From Campylobacter sp. MIT 97-5078 (GTDB taxonomy: Bacteria; Campylobacterota; Campylobacteria; Campylobacterales; Campylobacteraceae), in the NCBI RefSeq assembly GCF_006864455.1, contig NZ_QHLK01000002.1, forward strand, positions 1 through 64,000: 64,000 nt of DNA, read 5' to 3'. Made by a program: the position numbers and the translations under genes. The notes beneath the pieces are model-generated. The model searched no databases. It was not told where the DNA came from and saw nothing but the letters and a program-made list of their open reading frames with translations. Positions within the stretch are counted from its first letter, which is position 1; the number at the start of each line of letters is the position of its first letter. This document shows positions 1 to 9,098 of this stretch, one piece after another.

Positions 1-1593
1 CATCTAGCCTATCTTTTAGGACAAGCTTTTATAAAAGCTGATAAGACTTGGTATAAGGGAGGCTATTTAAAAGTCTTTAAGTTTATTAAAGAAGCTAAAA
101 AAGAATTTCAAATTTCCAAAGAAATTTTTAAAGAATTTAAACAGATTAATTCTAGTATCCTTCAAGGGTTGATAGATAATAAACAATTATTCCTAAAAGA
201 ATTTTCAAGAATAAAAAATGTATTAAAAATTCATCAAGATTATAAAGCCATACTGGATAATATTTTTCATAATTTTAATTATTTTATACAAAATTTTGAT
301 CTTATAGAAGAATGGTTATTATCAGATGATTTTAATGAAAAATATAAAAAAGAAAACCATCCTTATCCCTCATTACTTGATCCTAAAAAATTAAATGATG
401 AAAATGAAGAAATTAATTATCGCAACATACCTGCTGAACTTGCTTGGGAAATGAATTTACCCTTACCGGATAATTATGAGTTTGTGTGGCTATGCTCCGC
501 TTTGTCAGGGCATGGCGCAATGACGATGTATTTGGAACTTTGTGATATAAATATTTGCAAATATATCCATTATGATCCATATATTATATATTCTAATATT
601 TTAATGCAATTACTAAACAATCCTTTAAAATACAACATCATAGCATACACTGACTATACTCATGTATATGTTTCCAGAGAAGATCTTGCAAGATTTTTAA
701 ATCTTTTAGATAAAAATAAACCTGTGTTATATTTGGTTAGAGATCCAATTTCAAGATTAAAAACTGGATTGAATCATATAAATTTTAAAATTGATAAACT
801 TGATTGGTTTTATCTTAATACGCCTATAGATAGAGTTTTGGACAGAGATACATATTATTTTGGATCTCCTGTGCCAACCTGTGATCATATAAAAACCTAT
901 TGGATCTATGCCGAGAGTTTTTTTAGACTAAATTTTTTAACACAATTTTTTAAAACAGAAAAAATTACTTATTTGGATATGGCTAGTATTAAGCCTGAAT
1001 ATGCTTATTGTACTTTTAGTGAATTAAATACTTTATATTATTTTAGAAAAAAACTTTCTCAAAAGGATATTGACAATGGTATGGCATATGATGAATTAGG
1101 CGTTTTATTCCCTATGACATTAATTGCAAATTTAAAAGACTTAGATAAAAATAATATCGATGAAACATTTGAAATTTTAATCACAACTAAACAACTCTTT
1201 AAATTACACAAAATAAAAAACTATATCGAAATTAACTTTATTTTATTTGAAAATAAAATAGCTTTTGAAAATTTGATTTTTTGTATTTCTAAAGAAAAAA
1301 TCTCTTCTTTTAAAAACAATATAAATATGGTGTGTTGTGTTAAATCTTACATAAAAGAATTTATAAGCAAACTTGAAATAAAAATTAGTATAAAAAAAGA
1401 ACATTTGATAAATGAAGAAAAAATATTATATTTTTTAAAAAATAATAAATCAGTTATCAAAAACATAGAAAAAAATATTAAAAAAGAATTAACACACATC
1501 AAACAGCATCGTCCAGATATAGTTGCTTCTTGGAAATACTATAATGAATTTGAAAAAATGTGCGAGGAGTTGGATGAAAAAATAGAAAAATAA
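1..1593 (+). CDS. Capsule MeOPN-transferase-like protein (DUF2972-type), 5' end outside window
   Basis: The frame is open from base 1 (reading HLAYLLGQAF...), so the gene starts upstream of the window; a TTG at 169 is internal. The C-terminal signature RPDIVASWKYY (about 1510-1542) and the central motifs SGHGAMTMYL (about 505-535) and LVRDPISR (about 730-755) recur in the protein at 7625-9026. Proteins of this type in Campylobacter capsule loci are, as I recall, annotated DUF2972, and in C. jejuni this position before the MeOPN genes is held by Cj1421c/Cj1422c, which transfer O-methyl phosphoramidate to capsule sugars. The glycine/serine loop plus the RDPxxR motif resemble the nucleotide-binding motifs of sulfotransferases. 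The family match is firm; the MeOPN role is inferred from position. Any phase-variable tract would lie upstream of the window. Confidence 0.72.
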   Translation, partial: HLAYLLGQAFIKADKTWYKGGYLKVFKFIKEAKKEFQISKEIFKEFKQINSSILQGLIDNKQLFLKEFSRIKNVLKIHQDYKAILDNIFHNFNYFIQNFDLIEEWLLSDDFNEKYKKENHPYPSLLDPKKLNDENEEINYRNIPAELAWEMNLPLPDNYEFVWLCSALSGHGAMTMYLELCDINICKYIHYDPYIIYSNILMQLLNNPLKYNIIAYTDYTHVYVSREDLARFLNLLDKNKPVLYLVRDPISRLKTGLNHINFKIDKLDWFYLNTPIDRVLDRDTYYFGSPVPTCDHIKTYWIYAESFFRLNFLTQFFKTEKITYLDMASIKPEYAYCTFSELNTLYYFRKKLSQKDIDNGMAYDELGVLFPMTLIANLKDLDKNNIDETFEILITTKQLFKLHKIKNYIEINFILFENKIAFENLIFCISKEKISSFKNNINMVCCVKSYIKEFISKLEIKISIKKEHLINEEKILYFLKNNKSVIKNIEKNIKKELTHIKQHRPDIVASWKYYNEFEKMCEELDEKIEK

Positions 1594-1617
1594 ACTTAAA
1601 AGCATATCAATTTAGGC

Positions 1618-1623
1618 TATAAT
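1618..1623 (+). promoter_or_regulatory. -10 box TATAAT ahead of the methyltransferase/MeOPN genes
   Basis: A perfect TATAAT sits just after the stop of the preceding gene and about 60 bp before the methyltransferase start at 1685. Campylobacter sigma-70 promoters are defined mainly by the -10 box. I infer that it drives the run of + strand genes from 1685 to 9026. Confidence 0.5.
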
Positions 1624-1684
1624 TGCTTTTTATGTTTTGTTTTGAAAAATTAACAAAATGCTATACTTAAAAAAAGGAGAAACA

Positions 1685-2457
1685 ATGAAACAAGGGGATT
1701 TTACAGAGGTTGCCAAGCACTACCACAACCGCCCTGCTTATAGCGTTTTTTTGCTTGAAAAATTACTTGCTTGCATTAATGACACACAAAAGCCAAGAAG
1801 CGAGCTTAGAGTGGCTGAGGTTGGAGCTGGCACTGGTAAGCTTACGCGTATGCTTTGCGAGGATTTTAAGCTTAAAGTCAGTGCTGTTGAGCCAAATGAT
1901 GCTATGAGGACTGAGGGCGAGCTTGATACTAAGGGGTTTGACATTACTTGGCTAAAAGGTAGTGGAGAGCAAACCAATTTACCTTCAAATTCAGCTGATT
2001 GGCTGATAATGGCAAGTTCTTTTCACTGGACTGATCCGCAAAAGTCCTTGCCAGAGTTTGCCAGAGTGTTGGGGGGGGGGCTTACCTTTCTATCATCTAC
2101 AATCCACGACATATAGTAGAAGGCTCTGTTTTTGATGAGATTGAAAAGGAAATTAAGAATATTGTTCCAGAGCTTGCTCGTGTGAGTTCAGGGGTGCAAA
2201 ACACCAAGAAATGGGAGGAAGTTCTCATTTCAACTGGGGATTTTACAGACTGCTTTTTTATGGAGTGTGATTATAGTGAAAAATGGAGTAAAGAACGTTA
2301 CTTAGGAGCTTGGCACTCTGTAAATGATATACAAGCTCAAGCAGGAGAGAAAAGATGGCAGGAAATTTTAGCCATGATTGAGGCAAAGATTTCTTGTTTT
2401 GATGAACTTATCGTGCCTTATAAAATTCGTGCATGGACGGCTAAAAAGGCTAGTTAG
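1685..2457 (+). pseudogene. Phase-variable SAM methyltransferase of the MeOPN locus (Cj1420-like), currently OFF
   Basis: This is a class I SAM-dependent methyltransferase: motif I reads VAEVGAGTGKLT and is followed by VSAVEPNDAMR. The start chosen is ATG 1685 (MKQGDFTEV), with AAAGGAG 5-10 bases upstream; an ATG at 1658 lies before that Shine-Dalgarno. The frame meets G10 at 2071-2080, runs out of frame and stops at 2116. Adding one G (11) or removing two (8) joins it without a gap to the frame ending at 2457, reading LGGGAYLSIIYNPRHIVEG, so this is a reversible contingency gene rather than a dead one. It is paralogous to the next gene (shared AVEPNDAMR and GAGTGKL/NL). In C. jejuni Cj1420c occupies this place and is also tract-controlled. 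By context it probably methylates the phosphoramidate precursor; the exact substrate is inferred. Confidence 0.85.
2071..2080 (+). repeat. G10 contingency tract in methyltransferase
   Basis: Ten consecutive G within the coding frame that starts at 1685. The gene is OFF with 10 and would be ON with 8 or 11. Confidence 0.95.
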
Positions 2458-2538
2458 AAAGGCTAATAAATAAGGACGAGTTTTTAAGCAAATTTTTCTC
2501 TTTTTAAGCTTGAGTTTTCACGTAAAAAAGAGGAAAAA

Positions 2539-3312
2539 ATGCAAAAACTTGTTGAACAAAATTGGGATTATACCAAACACGCTAAATTTTATGAATACCG
2601 CCCAAACTACGCACCAAAGAGCATAGATATGCTTTTATGCCTGGCAAAGGGTGAAAACAAAAATGTTTTAAAGGTAGCTGATATAGGAGCTGGCACAGGA
2701 AATTTAAGTATAATGTTGCTTGAAAGAGGTTGCACGGTAGTAGCTGTTGAGCCAAATGATGCTATGAGAGAAATTGGTATTCAAAGGACAAAGGGACAGG
2801 ATATAGAGTGGATTCGCGCTACAGGGCTTGAATCTGGGCTAAAAGATGAGAATTTTGACTGGCTTACCTTTGGTAGTAGTTTTAATGTCATGGATAGAAA
2901 CCTAGCCTTAAAAGAAGCCTATAGAGTGCTTAAAAAAGGGGCGTATTTTTCATGCATGTGGAATCATAGGGATTTAAATGATGAGGTGCAAAAAGAAGTT
3001 GAGGCTATTATCACGCATTTTGTGCCAAGTTATGAAAGAGGTGTTCGCAGAGAAGAACAAAGAAGCTTTATAGAAAAGCATAAAGAGCTTTTTGATACTA
3101 TAGTGTATTTAGAAGAAGATTTTTATTTTCATCAAAGCTTGCAAAATTATATTTTAGCATGGCAAAGCGTGAAAAATCCTTACTGGGACTTAGATACAAA
3201 TGAGGGTAAAAAGCTTTTTGAAGCCATTTGTGAAGAGTTTAAAAAGAAACTTCCAAGCGAATTTAAGATAAAATACACCACCAGAAGCTGGAGTGCGAAA
3301 AAGCAAGGCTAA
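2539..3312 (+). CDS. SAM-dependent methyltransferase of the MeOPN locus (Cj1419-like)
   Basis: A 257-residue class I methyltransferase. Motif I is VADIGAGTGNLS (about residues 49-60), followed by VVAVEPNDAMRE, and a later segment reads LTFGSSFNVMDR. The ATG at 2539 is preceded by AGAGGAAAAA. It is a paralogue of the phase-variable methyltransferase at 1685 but has no homopolymer tract, so it is constitutively readable. By position between that gene and the glutamine kinase it matches Cj1419c, needed for the methyl group of O-methyl phosphoramidate in C. jejuni. Which of the two paralogues carries out which step cannot be told from sequence. Confidence 0.83.
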   Translation: MQKLVEQNWDYTKHAKFYEYRPNYAPKSIDMLLCLAKGENKNVLKVADIGAGTGNLSIMLLERGCTVVAVEPNDAMREIGIQRTKGQDIEWIRATGLESGLKDENFDWLTFGSSFNVMDRNLALKEAYRVLKKGAYFSCMWNHRDLNDEVQKEVEAIITHFVPSYERGVRREEQRSFIEKHKELFDTIVYLEEDFYFHQSLQNYILAWQSVKNPYWDLDTNEGKKLFEAICEEFKKKLPSEFKIKYTTRSWSAKKQG

Positions 3313-3338
3313 AGGCTTAAATTTAAGGAAAAAATATA

Positions 3339-5687
3339 ATGAAACAAAGCATGCAAAAACTAAACTTTCAAAGCAAAGCAAGGAATTTACTTGCTTTACA
3401 AAGCGTTTTAAAAAGTGCTAAGGTTTTACCTTGCGTCATCACTTCTTTAAACAAGCTTAAAAAAGATCAAAAGGCTGAACTTAAAAAGATTAAGTCCTTG
3501 CATGCTCACACTTTAATCATAAGAAGCTCTTCAAAAAGCGAGGATAGCGAGACTCATTCAAATGCAGGAGCTTTTTTAAGTCTTGCAAATATTAAAGCAA
3601 ATGACGAGCTAGCCTTGCTTGATGCCTTAAAAAAAGTAGGTGCTTCTATGCCTCATGAAGATGATGAAATTCTCATTCAAGCCATGCTTACTCAAATTAA
3701 GCTTTGTGGGGTAGCTTTTAGCGTAGATAAGGATAATCTTAGCCCTTATTTTTGTATCCAGTATGATAAAAGCGGCTCAAATGCAAGCATAACCGATGGC
3801 AGCGCTAAAGAGCTTACGAGCTTTTTTCATTATAGAAGTGCAAGTTTGCCTAAAGATAAGCGTTTAGCGAGGATTATCATACTCATTAAAGAGCTTGAAA
3901 GGCTTTTTGATAGTCCTTTTTTGGATATTGAATTTGCTTTTGCACATTTTAAGAACAAGGAAGAGCTTTTTTGCTTGCAGGTGCGTCCCTTAGTGAGCAA
4001 AAACAAAGTCAATCTTTTCAAGTCCCTGCCAAAAGAGGCTTTAAGCAGATTTGCTAAACGTTTTGAGTCCTTGCAAAGTTCAAGGCTTGGAGTATATGGA
4101 AAAAAGGCGATTTTTGGGGTTATGCCTGATTGGAATCCAGCTGAAATCATAGGCTTAAAGCCAAAGCGTTTGGCACTTAGTCTTTATAAAGAAATTATAA
4201 CTGATCATATTTGGGCGTATCAAAGGGATAATTATGGCTATAAAAACCTACGCTCTCATCCTTTAATGCACTCATTTTTAGGCATTGCTTATATAGATGT
4301 GAGGCTTTCTTTTAATTCTTTTATCCCTAAAGACTTAGAAGCAAATGTAGCTGAAAAACTTGCTAATTATTATCTTAGCAAGCTTGAGAAAAATCCTCAT
4401 TTGCACGATAAGATCGAATTTGAAATTGTCTTTTCAAGCTATGATTTTAATCTTTCTTGCAAACTTGCCCCACTTTTAGAGCAAGGCTTTAATGAAAATG
4501 AACTTAAACGCATAGAATTTAGCCTCTTAAATCTTACAAATTCCATCATTGATCCAAAAAATGGGCTCTATCTTAAAGACATACGAAAATGCAAAAAACT
4601 TCAAACAAGCTTTAAAAAACTAGAAAAAAGTAAAATTTCACTCATAGATAAGATTTATTGGGCTATAGAAGATTGCAAAAGATATGGCACTTTGCCTTTT
4701 GCAGGAGTAGCAAGGGCTGCTTTTGTGGCTATGCAAATGCTTAATTCCCTTGTTGCCATAGGTTTTTTAAGCAAAGAAGAAAAAGCCTTATTTTTAAACT
4801 CACTGCAAACCATTAGTAAGAAATTAAGCCTTGCAAGTTGCAATTTAAACTCTTCTAACAAAGAAGCCTTTTTAGCTCATTTTGGACACCTAAGAGCAGG
4901 CACTTATAATATACTTTCACCTCGTTATGATGAAGCCTTTGAATTATATTTTGATGAAAAACAAAACAAAGCACAAGTAAATCAAGAAAAACCCTTTAAA
5001 CTTAGTGCTAAAAGGCTTAAAAAACTTGATATTTTGCTCAAAGAAAATGGACTAATCATCAATGCAAAAGAGTTTTTTGAGTTTTTAAAAACAGCGATTG
5101 AAGGTAGAGAAGAGCTTAAATTTGAGTTTTCAAAGCTACTTTCCTTAGTCTTAAAACTCATTGAAGAACTTGGCAGACATTATGATATAGCCAAAGAGGA
5201 TTTAGCACACTTAGACATTAAAGAGCTTTTAAATCTCTACTCGTCTTTATACTCAAAAAGCCCTAAAAAAAGGCTTTTAAGTCAAATAGCTATCAATAAA
5301 GCCGAATTTGAACTTGCTCAAGCTTTAAAATTACCAAGCCTCATCACCGATAAAGAGCAAATTTTTAGCTTTTTTACGCCTACCTTAGCTCCAAATTTCA
5401 TCACTCAAAAAAGCATAATCGCTCATACAGCCTTAGAAAATGAAAAAGAGCTTGAGGGCAAGATAGTCTTAATTTACGCTGCTGATCCGGGTTATGATTA
5501 TTTGTTTTCTAAAAATATAGCTGGCTTTATCACTTGTTATGGAGGAGCAAATTCGCATATGGCAATTAGAGCGAGTGAGCTTGGCTTACCAGCTGTAATA
5601 GGCGTTGGGGAGGAAAATTTTAAAAAATATTTAAGTGCAAAAAAATTGCGTTTAGAATGTGAAAGTGAGTTGATATTTTGTCTTTAA
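3339..5687 (+). CDS. L-glutamine kinase, first step of MeOPN synthesis (Cj1418-like)
   Basis: This 782-residue protein has the layout of PEP synthase/pyruvate phosphate dikinase enzymes: an N-terminal ATP-binding part with [10 protein letters not shown] (about residues 61-70) and a C-terminal mobile phosphohistidine domain with [20 protein letters not shown] (about residues 732-751), where the His is the expected phospho-carrier. Cj1418 of C. jejuni phosphorylates the side-chain amide nitrogen of L-glutamine using ATP. The gene follows the methyltransferase closely, and its end overlaps the next gene by 10 bases, implying coupled translation. The ATG at 3339 follows TTAAGGAAAAAA. Identification rests on domain layout plus exact gene order. 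Confidence 0.87.
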   Translation: MKQSMQKLNFQSKARNLLALQSVLKSAKVLPCVITSLNKLKKDQKAELKKIKSLHAHTLIIRSSSKSEDSETHSNAGAFLSLANIKANDELALLDALKKVGASMPHEDDEILIQAMLTQIKLCGVAFSVDKDNLSPYFCIQYDKSGSNASITDGSAKELTSFFHYRSASLPKDKRLARIIILIKELERLFDSPFLDIEFAFAHFKNKEELFCLQVRPLVSKNKVNLFKSLPKEALSRFAKRFESLQSSRLGVYGKKAIFGVMPDWNPAEIIGLKPKRLALSLYKEIITDHIWAYQRDNYGYKNLRSHPLMHSFLGIAYIDVRLSFNSFIPKDLEANVAEKLANYYLSKLEKNPHLHDKIEFEIVFSSYDFNLSCKLAPLLEQGFNENELKRIEFSLLNLTNSIIDPKNGLYLKDIRKCKKLQTSFKKLEKSKISLIDKIYWAIEDCKRYGTLPFAGVARAAFVAMQMLNSLVAIGFLSKEEKALFLNSLQTISKKLSLASCNLNSSNKEAFLAHFGHLRAGTYNILSPRYDEAFELYFDEKQNKAQVNQEKPFKLSAKRLKKLDILLKENGLIINAKEFFEFLKTAIEGREELKFEFSKLLSLVLKLIEELGRHYDIAKEDLAHLDIKELLNLYSSLYSKSPKKRLLSQIAINKAEFELAQALKLPSLITDKEQIFSFFTPTLAPNFITQKSIIAHTALENEKELEGKIVLIYAADPGYDYLFSKNIAGFITCYGGANSHMAIRASELGLPAVIGVGEENFKKYLSAKKLRLECESELIFCL

Positions 5688-6295
5688 AATTTGTTGGCAT
5701 AAGTCAAAGACTAGTGCAAAATGAAAGCTATTTTGAACTTAGAGAGGCTTTAAGTTTAGAATGGGGAGTGTTTTTTAAAAAGCAAATGCAAGGTTTTTTA
5801 CCCCTGCCTTTAAGCTATGAGCTTGATTTTGCTTTATATGAGCCTTTTTTAGCTGGAGTGATATTAAGCGGGGGCAATGATTTAAGCATATTTAATGAAA
5901 ATGAGCTTTGTAAAAAACGCGATGCTTATGAAAATGAGCTTTTAAAAACTTGCATGCTTAAAAATAAACCGGTTTTAGGTATTTGCAGAGGTGCTCAACT
6001 CATAGCAAGCTTTTTTGGCTCAAGTTTAAAAAAATGTGAAGATCATATAGGCAAGCACGAAGTAAAAGATATGAAAGAAGAGCTTAGCTTTGAGGTAAAT
6101 TCTTTTCATAATTTTAGCATTTGTGCTTTAGGGCAGGATTTACAGGGTTTATTTAAGGCAGATGATGAGAGTATAGAAGCTTTTAAGCATAAAAACTTTG
6201 ATATTTATGCTACAATGTGGCATATAGAAAGAGCTGGTGGGCTTGAAAATACTCAAGTTTTAGATGAGTTTAAGAAAAGCTTAAACAAGGCTTAA
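5678..6295 (+). CDS. Gamma-glutamyl-CDP-amidate hydrolase (Cj1417-like, class I amidotransferase fold)
   Basis: A 205-residue class I glutamine-amidotransferase-like hydrolase. SGGNDLS (about residue 67) and the nucleophile elbow LGICRGAQ (Cys near residue 103) are visible, with WHIERAGG near the C-terminus supplying the catalytic His/Glu. The C. jejuni counterpart cleaves CDP-L-glutamine to cytidine diphosphoramidate and glutamate. The start is a TTG at 5678 inside the end of the kinase gene, and no better in-frame ATG precedes the conserved KFVGISQR segment. Small, single-domain and in conserved order, so the assignment is good. Confidence 0.85.
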   Translation: MSLKFVGISQRLVQNESYFELREALSLEWGVFFKKQMQGFLPLPLSYELDFALYEPFLAGVILSGGNDLSIFNENELCKKRDAYENELLKTCMLKNKPVLGICRGAQLIASFFGSSLKKCEDHIGKHEVKDMKEELSFEVNSFHNFSICALGQDLQGLFKADDESIEAFKHKNFDIYATMWHIERAGGLENTQVLDEFKKSLNKA

Positions 6296-6316
6296 TTTTA
6301 AGAAAAAAGGAAAAAA

Positions 6317-7090
6317 GTGAAAGCATTAATCCTAGCAGCTGGCTTTGGCTCAAGGCTTATGCCCCTTACTCAAGATAAGCCAAAAACTATGGTTGATTAT
6401 AAAAATAAAAGCTTGATTGAGTATGAAATTTCAGCCTTAAAAGAAGCTCGTATAGATGAAATAGCCGTAGTTGGAGGCTATAAATTTGAAGTTTTAAAGG
6501 ACTTTGTAAGCAAAAAATTTAAGTTTGATACTTTTTTTGAAAATAAAAATTATGCTAGCACAAATATGCTGCATTCGCTTTTTAGTGCAAGAGCATTTTT
6601 ACAAAGTTGCATAAGTGAAAAAAAAGACTTAATTATTTCTTATGCTGATATAGTGTATTTTAAAGATAGTGTTCAGGCTTTAAAGCAGGCTAAGGGCGAG
6701 CTTTGTATATGTGTGGATTTAAACTGGCAAAAATTGTGGGAAGCGAGGTTTGATGATATTTTAAGCGATGCTGAGACTTTGAAATTTGATGGAGAGTTCA
6801 TCAAAGAACTTGGCAAAAAACCTAAAAGCCTAGCTGAAATTGAAGCTCAGTATATGGGGCTTTTTAAAATTTCGTATGATTTTTTACCTTCTTTTATAGA
6901 ATTTTTTGATAGCTTAGATAAAAATGCCTTGTATGATGGACAGGCATATAATAATATTTATATGACAAGCTTTTTACAAGGCTTAATTGATAAATTTCAT
7001 AATGCTAAAGCAGTAAAATTAAAAGGCAATTGGTGTGAGATTGATTTTAAAAGCGATTTGGAACTTGATATAAAGGACTTTTTATGCTAG
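6317..7090 (+). CDS. CTP:phosphoglutamine cytidylyltransferase (Cj1416-like)
   Basis: A 257-residue sugar-nucleotidyltransferase-fold protein. The N-terminal signature LAAGFGSRLMPLTQDKPK (about residues 5-22) carries the NTP-binding G-x-G-x-R and catalytic Lys, and SYADIVY (about residue 110) supplies the metal-binding Asp. In C. jejuni Cj1416 couples L-glutamine phosphate with CTP to give CDP-L-glutamine. It starts with GTG at 6317 behind AAAAAAGGAAAAAA and overlaps the next gene by 7 bases. Confidence 0.85.
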   Translation: MKALILAAGFGSRLMPLTQDKPKTMVDYKNKSLIEYEISALKEARIDEIAVVGGYKFEVLKDFVSKKFKFDTFFENKNYASTNMLHSLFSARAFLQSCISEKKDLIISYADIVYFKDSVQALKQAKGELCICVDLNWQKLWEARFDDILSDAETLKFDGEFIKELGKKPKSLAEIEAQYMGLFKISYDFLPSFIEFFDSLDKNALYDGQAYNNIYMTSFLQGLIDKFHNAKAVKLKGNWCEIDFKSDLELDIKDFLC

Positions 7091-7611
7091 CTCAAGGAGC
7101 AGTAATTTGGCTTACAGGTTTAGCAGGCAGTGGTAAAAGCTATATAGCTGAGGCACTTTGCAAGGCTTTACGCAAGCACAGACAAAATGTGATTTATTTA
7201 GACGGAGATGAGCTAAGAGAGCTTTTGGGGCATTTTGGCTATGATAAACAAGCTCGCATTGAAGTATCTTTAAGAAGAAGCGCTTTTGCAGATTTTTTAA
7301 GCAAGCAAGGTATGATAGTTGTGGTAAGTGCCATTTCTATGTGGAATGAAATTTATGCGTATAATCGTAAGAATTTGCAAAATTATTTTGAAGTCTATGT
7401 GAAATGTGATTTTGAAGAGCTGAAAAGACGCGATAAAAAAGCCCTTTATAGCAAGGCTTTAAGCGGACAAATACAAAATGTAGTCGGCGTTGATATAGAA
7501 TTTGATGAGCCAAAGCCTCATTTGGTGCTTGATAATACTGAACTAAACGAGCTTGAAGCAAAGGTGCAAAGCATAATCTCAAGTTTTAATAAAACCTTTC
7601 ATTTGCTTTAA
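7084..7611 (+). CDS. Cytidine diphosphoramidate kinase (Cj1415-like, APS-kinase family)
   Basis: A 175-residue protein of the adenylylsulfate kinase (CysC) family. The P-loop GLAGSGKS lies at about residues 12-19, YLDGDELR at about 38-45, and a conserved Arg/Ser-rich segment (LRRSAFADFLSKQG) follows. C. jejuni Cj1415 phosphorylates the 3'-hydroxyl of cytidine diphosphoramidate, as CysC does for APS. It overlaps the cytidylyltransferase gene, and the next transferase gene starts 14 bases after its end. Annotation as plain CysC would be misleading because no sulfate-activation partners are nearby. Confidence 0.86.
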   Translation: MLAQGAVIWLTGLAGSGKSYIAEALCKALRKHRQNVIYLDGDELRELLGHFGYDKQARIEVSLRRSAFADFLSKQGMIVVVSAISMWNEIYAYNRKNLQNYFEVYVKCDFEELKRRDKKALYSKALSGQIQNVVGVDIEFDEPKPHLVLDNTELNELEAKVQSIISSFNKTFHLL

Positions 7612-7624
7612 AAAGAGGAAAAAC

Positions 7625-9026
7625 TTGCAAGAATTCCTAAGAACCTTAAATCAAAGACTAAGCCCTCAAGCAGCAAACTTACTTTTAAACGCCCTTAAAA
7701 ACTCACAAAGAGAAGATTTTTTTAACTTCGTGCTTGAGAATTTAGAACACATCATTACTTGGCTGAATTCAAGCGAATTTGCTCAAAATTACGCTCATTT
7801 AGCCTATGCTCCGCTTTTAAATCCTAATTTTGTTGATACTGATTCAAGTAGGCATTGTGCTGAGCTTGCTTGGGATTTAAATCTGCCTTTGCCAAAGCAT
7901 TATAAATTTATTTATATTTCTCCACATGGAAGTGGTGCGGCAGCTTTTTTGAGGTTTTTAAATCAATGTTGTGGAGTATTTTGTGTAGCTTCTTGGGTTT
8001 TGCCCTTTGATTCAAAAGAAAGATTTATCTTTCATTTTATGTATTTAAATGCTGGGGGGGGGGGGATTTAAAAATTTAGCCTTAAATCTTTCTGAACTTA
8101 ATGTCAAAGACTTTGATAAATTCCTTGCCCTGCTTGATAAAAATACAAATATTATTTACGCTCTTCGTGATCCTATAAGCTTACTTAAACACTGCGTTGG
8201 TAGGGATTGGAGCAAGGTTGAAAGGAATTTTGTGCCTGAGTTTGATTTAAGCTTTGATTTTAGAGCGTATTTGGAGTTTTTAAGGCATAAAAAGCCAAAG
8301 ATTAGTATCAATTTTAGCGAGCTTAAAAATAGTAGTTTTTTGGCTCATGCCTTGCTGCCTCATTTTGATTTATCTAAAGTTCATTTTATGGATATGAGCG
8401 AGCTTAGTTTTGATAAGGCTGAAGAGACGATGAAAAATTTAGCCTTGAAATTTAATTTTACACAGCCTGATGAAAGTAAAAGAGCACTTTTTGGAGTGAA
8501 GGAATTTAAAGGCTATATAAGGTATTTATTTCCCTTAAAACTTTTTATAAATAAAAAAGATATCAAGCAAGTTTTTAGCCTTAAAAAACCAAATAATACT
8601 AAAAACAGCACTATCAACAAAGAAAATAGTTTTGTATTGCTCTTTTCTCAGCTTTTTGATCATAAAAATATGCTTAATATCATGAATGAATTTTATGAAG
8701 GCGAGCTTAACAAACATATGGGAATTTACACAACTAAGGTTGAATTTAAGCATTTGAAAGCCGATAAAGAGCTTTTTAAAGCCACAAAGGCTTATATGAG
8801 CGAGTTTTGCAAAGGTTTGCAAAAAGTCGTTGATGAAACTGAGCAAAATTTACTTAAAGAAGAAGAGCTTTTAGACTTCTTAAAACACAATGAAAATCAA
8901 AGAAAAGAGTTTAAAAAACTGCTTGATGAGGATTTAAAACTCATCAAAAAAATGCGTCCTGACATCGTTGCTTCTTGGAAATATTACTTAAGCTTTGAAA
9001 AGCTTTGCAAAGACTTAGATTTATAA
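7625..9026 (+). pseudogene. Phase-variable MeOPN-transferase-like protein (DUF2972-type), currently OFF
   Basis: The first part starts at TTG 7625 behind AAAGAGGAAAAAC. It contains AELAWDLNLPLP and SPHGSGAAAFLRFL, enters G12 at 8054-8065 and stops at 8071. With 11 G (or 14) the frame continues GGGGFKNLALNLSELN through ALRDPISLLKH to the family signature RPDIVASWKYY and stops at 9026, giving about 466 residues. It is homologous to the partial protein at 1-1593. Two such transferases flanking one MeOPN pathway mirror Cj1421c/Cj1422c, which modify different capsule sugars and are tract-switched. The role as transferase of MeOPN is inferred from context. Confidence 0.82.
8054..8065 (+). repeat. 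G12 contingency tract in transferase-like gene
   Basis: Twelve G in the coding sequence started at 7625. 11 or 14 G would restore the full frame, so the present state is OFF. Confidence 0.95.
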
Positions 9027-9052
9027 TTAAGTTTAAAAGAATAATTTTTCGC

Positions 9053-9058
9053 TATAAT
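9053..9058 (+). promoter_or_regulatory. -10 box TATAAT of metK
   Basis: TATAAT in the context TTCGCTATAATCG, 41 bases before the metK start. It gives metK its own promoter, so its expression need not follow the phase-variable gene upstream. Confidence 0.6.
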
Positions 9059-9063
9059 CGCTC

Positions 9064-9078
9064 TTGTCTTTCAGACAA
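9064..9078 (+). other. Hairpin in metK 5' leader
   Basis: TTGTCT-TTC-AGACAA forms a perfect 6-bp stem with a 3-base loop right at the expected transcription start of metK. It may stabilise the mRNA end; no T-run follows and it is too small for any known SAM riboswitch. Confidence 0.4.
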
Positions 9079-9098
9079 ATAAATCCAAAAGGAAAACA

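Noticed and set aside
1658-1684. ATG 1658 as the start of the first methyltransferase
   Set aside because: The Shine-Dalgarno AAAGGAG lies after it and fits ATG 1685; the paralogue also begins at the equivalent point.
7084-7611. Sulfate-assimilation CysC
   Set aside because: No cysN/cysD/cysH nearby and the gene order is that of MeOPN synthesis.
9064-9078. SAM riboswitch before metK
   Set aside because: The leader is about 35 bases with one 6-bp hairpin, far smaller than any known SAM-binding RNA.
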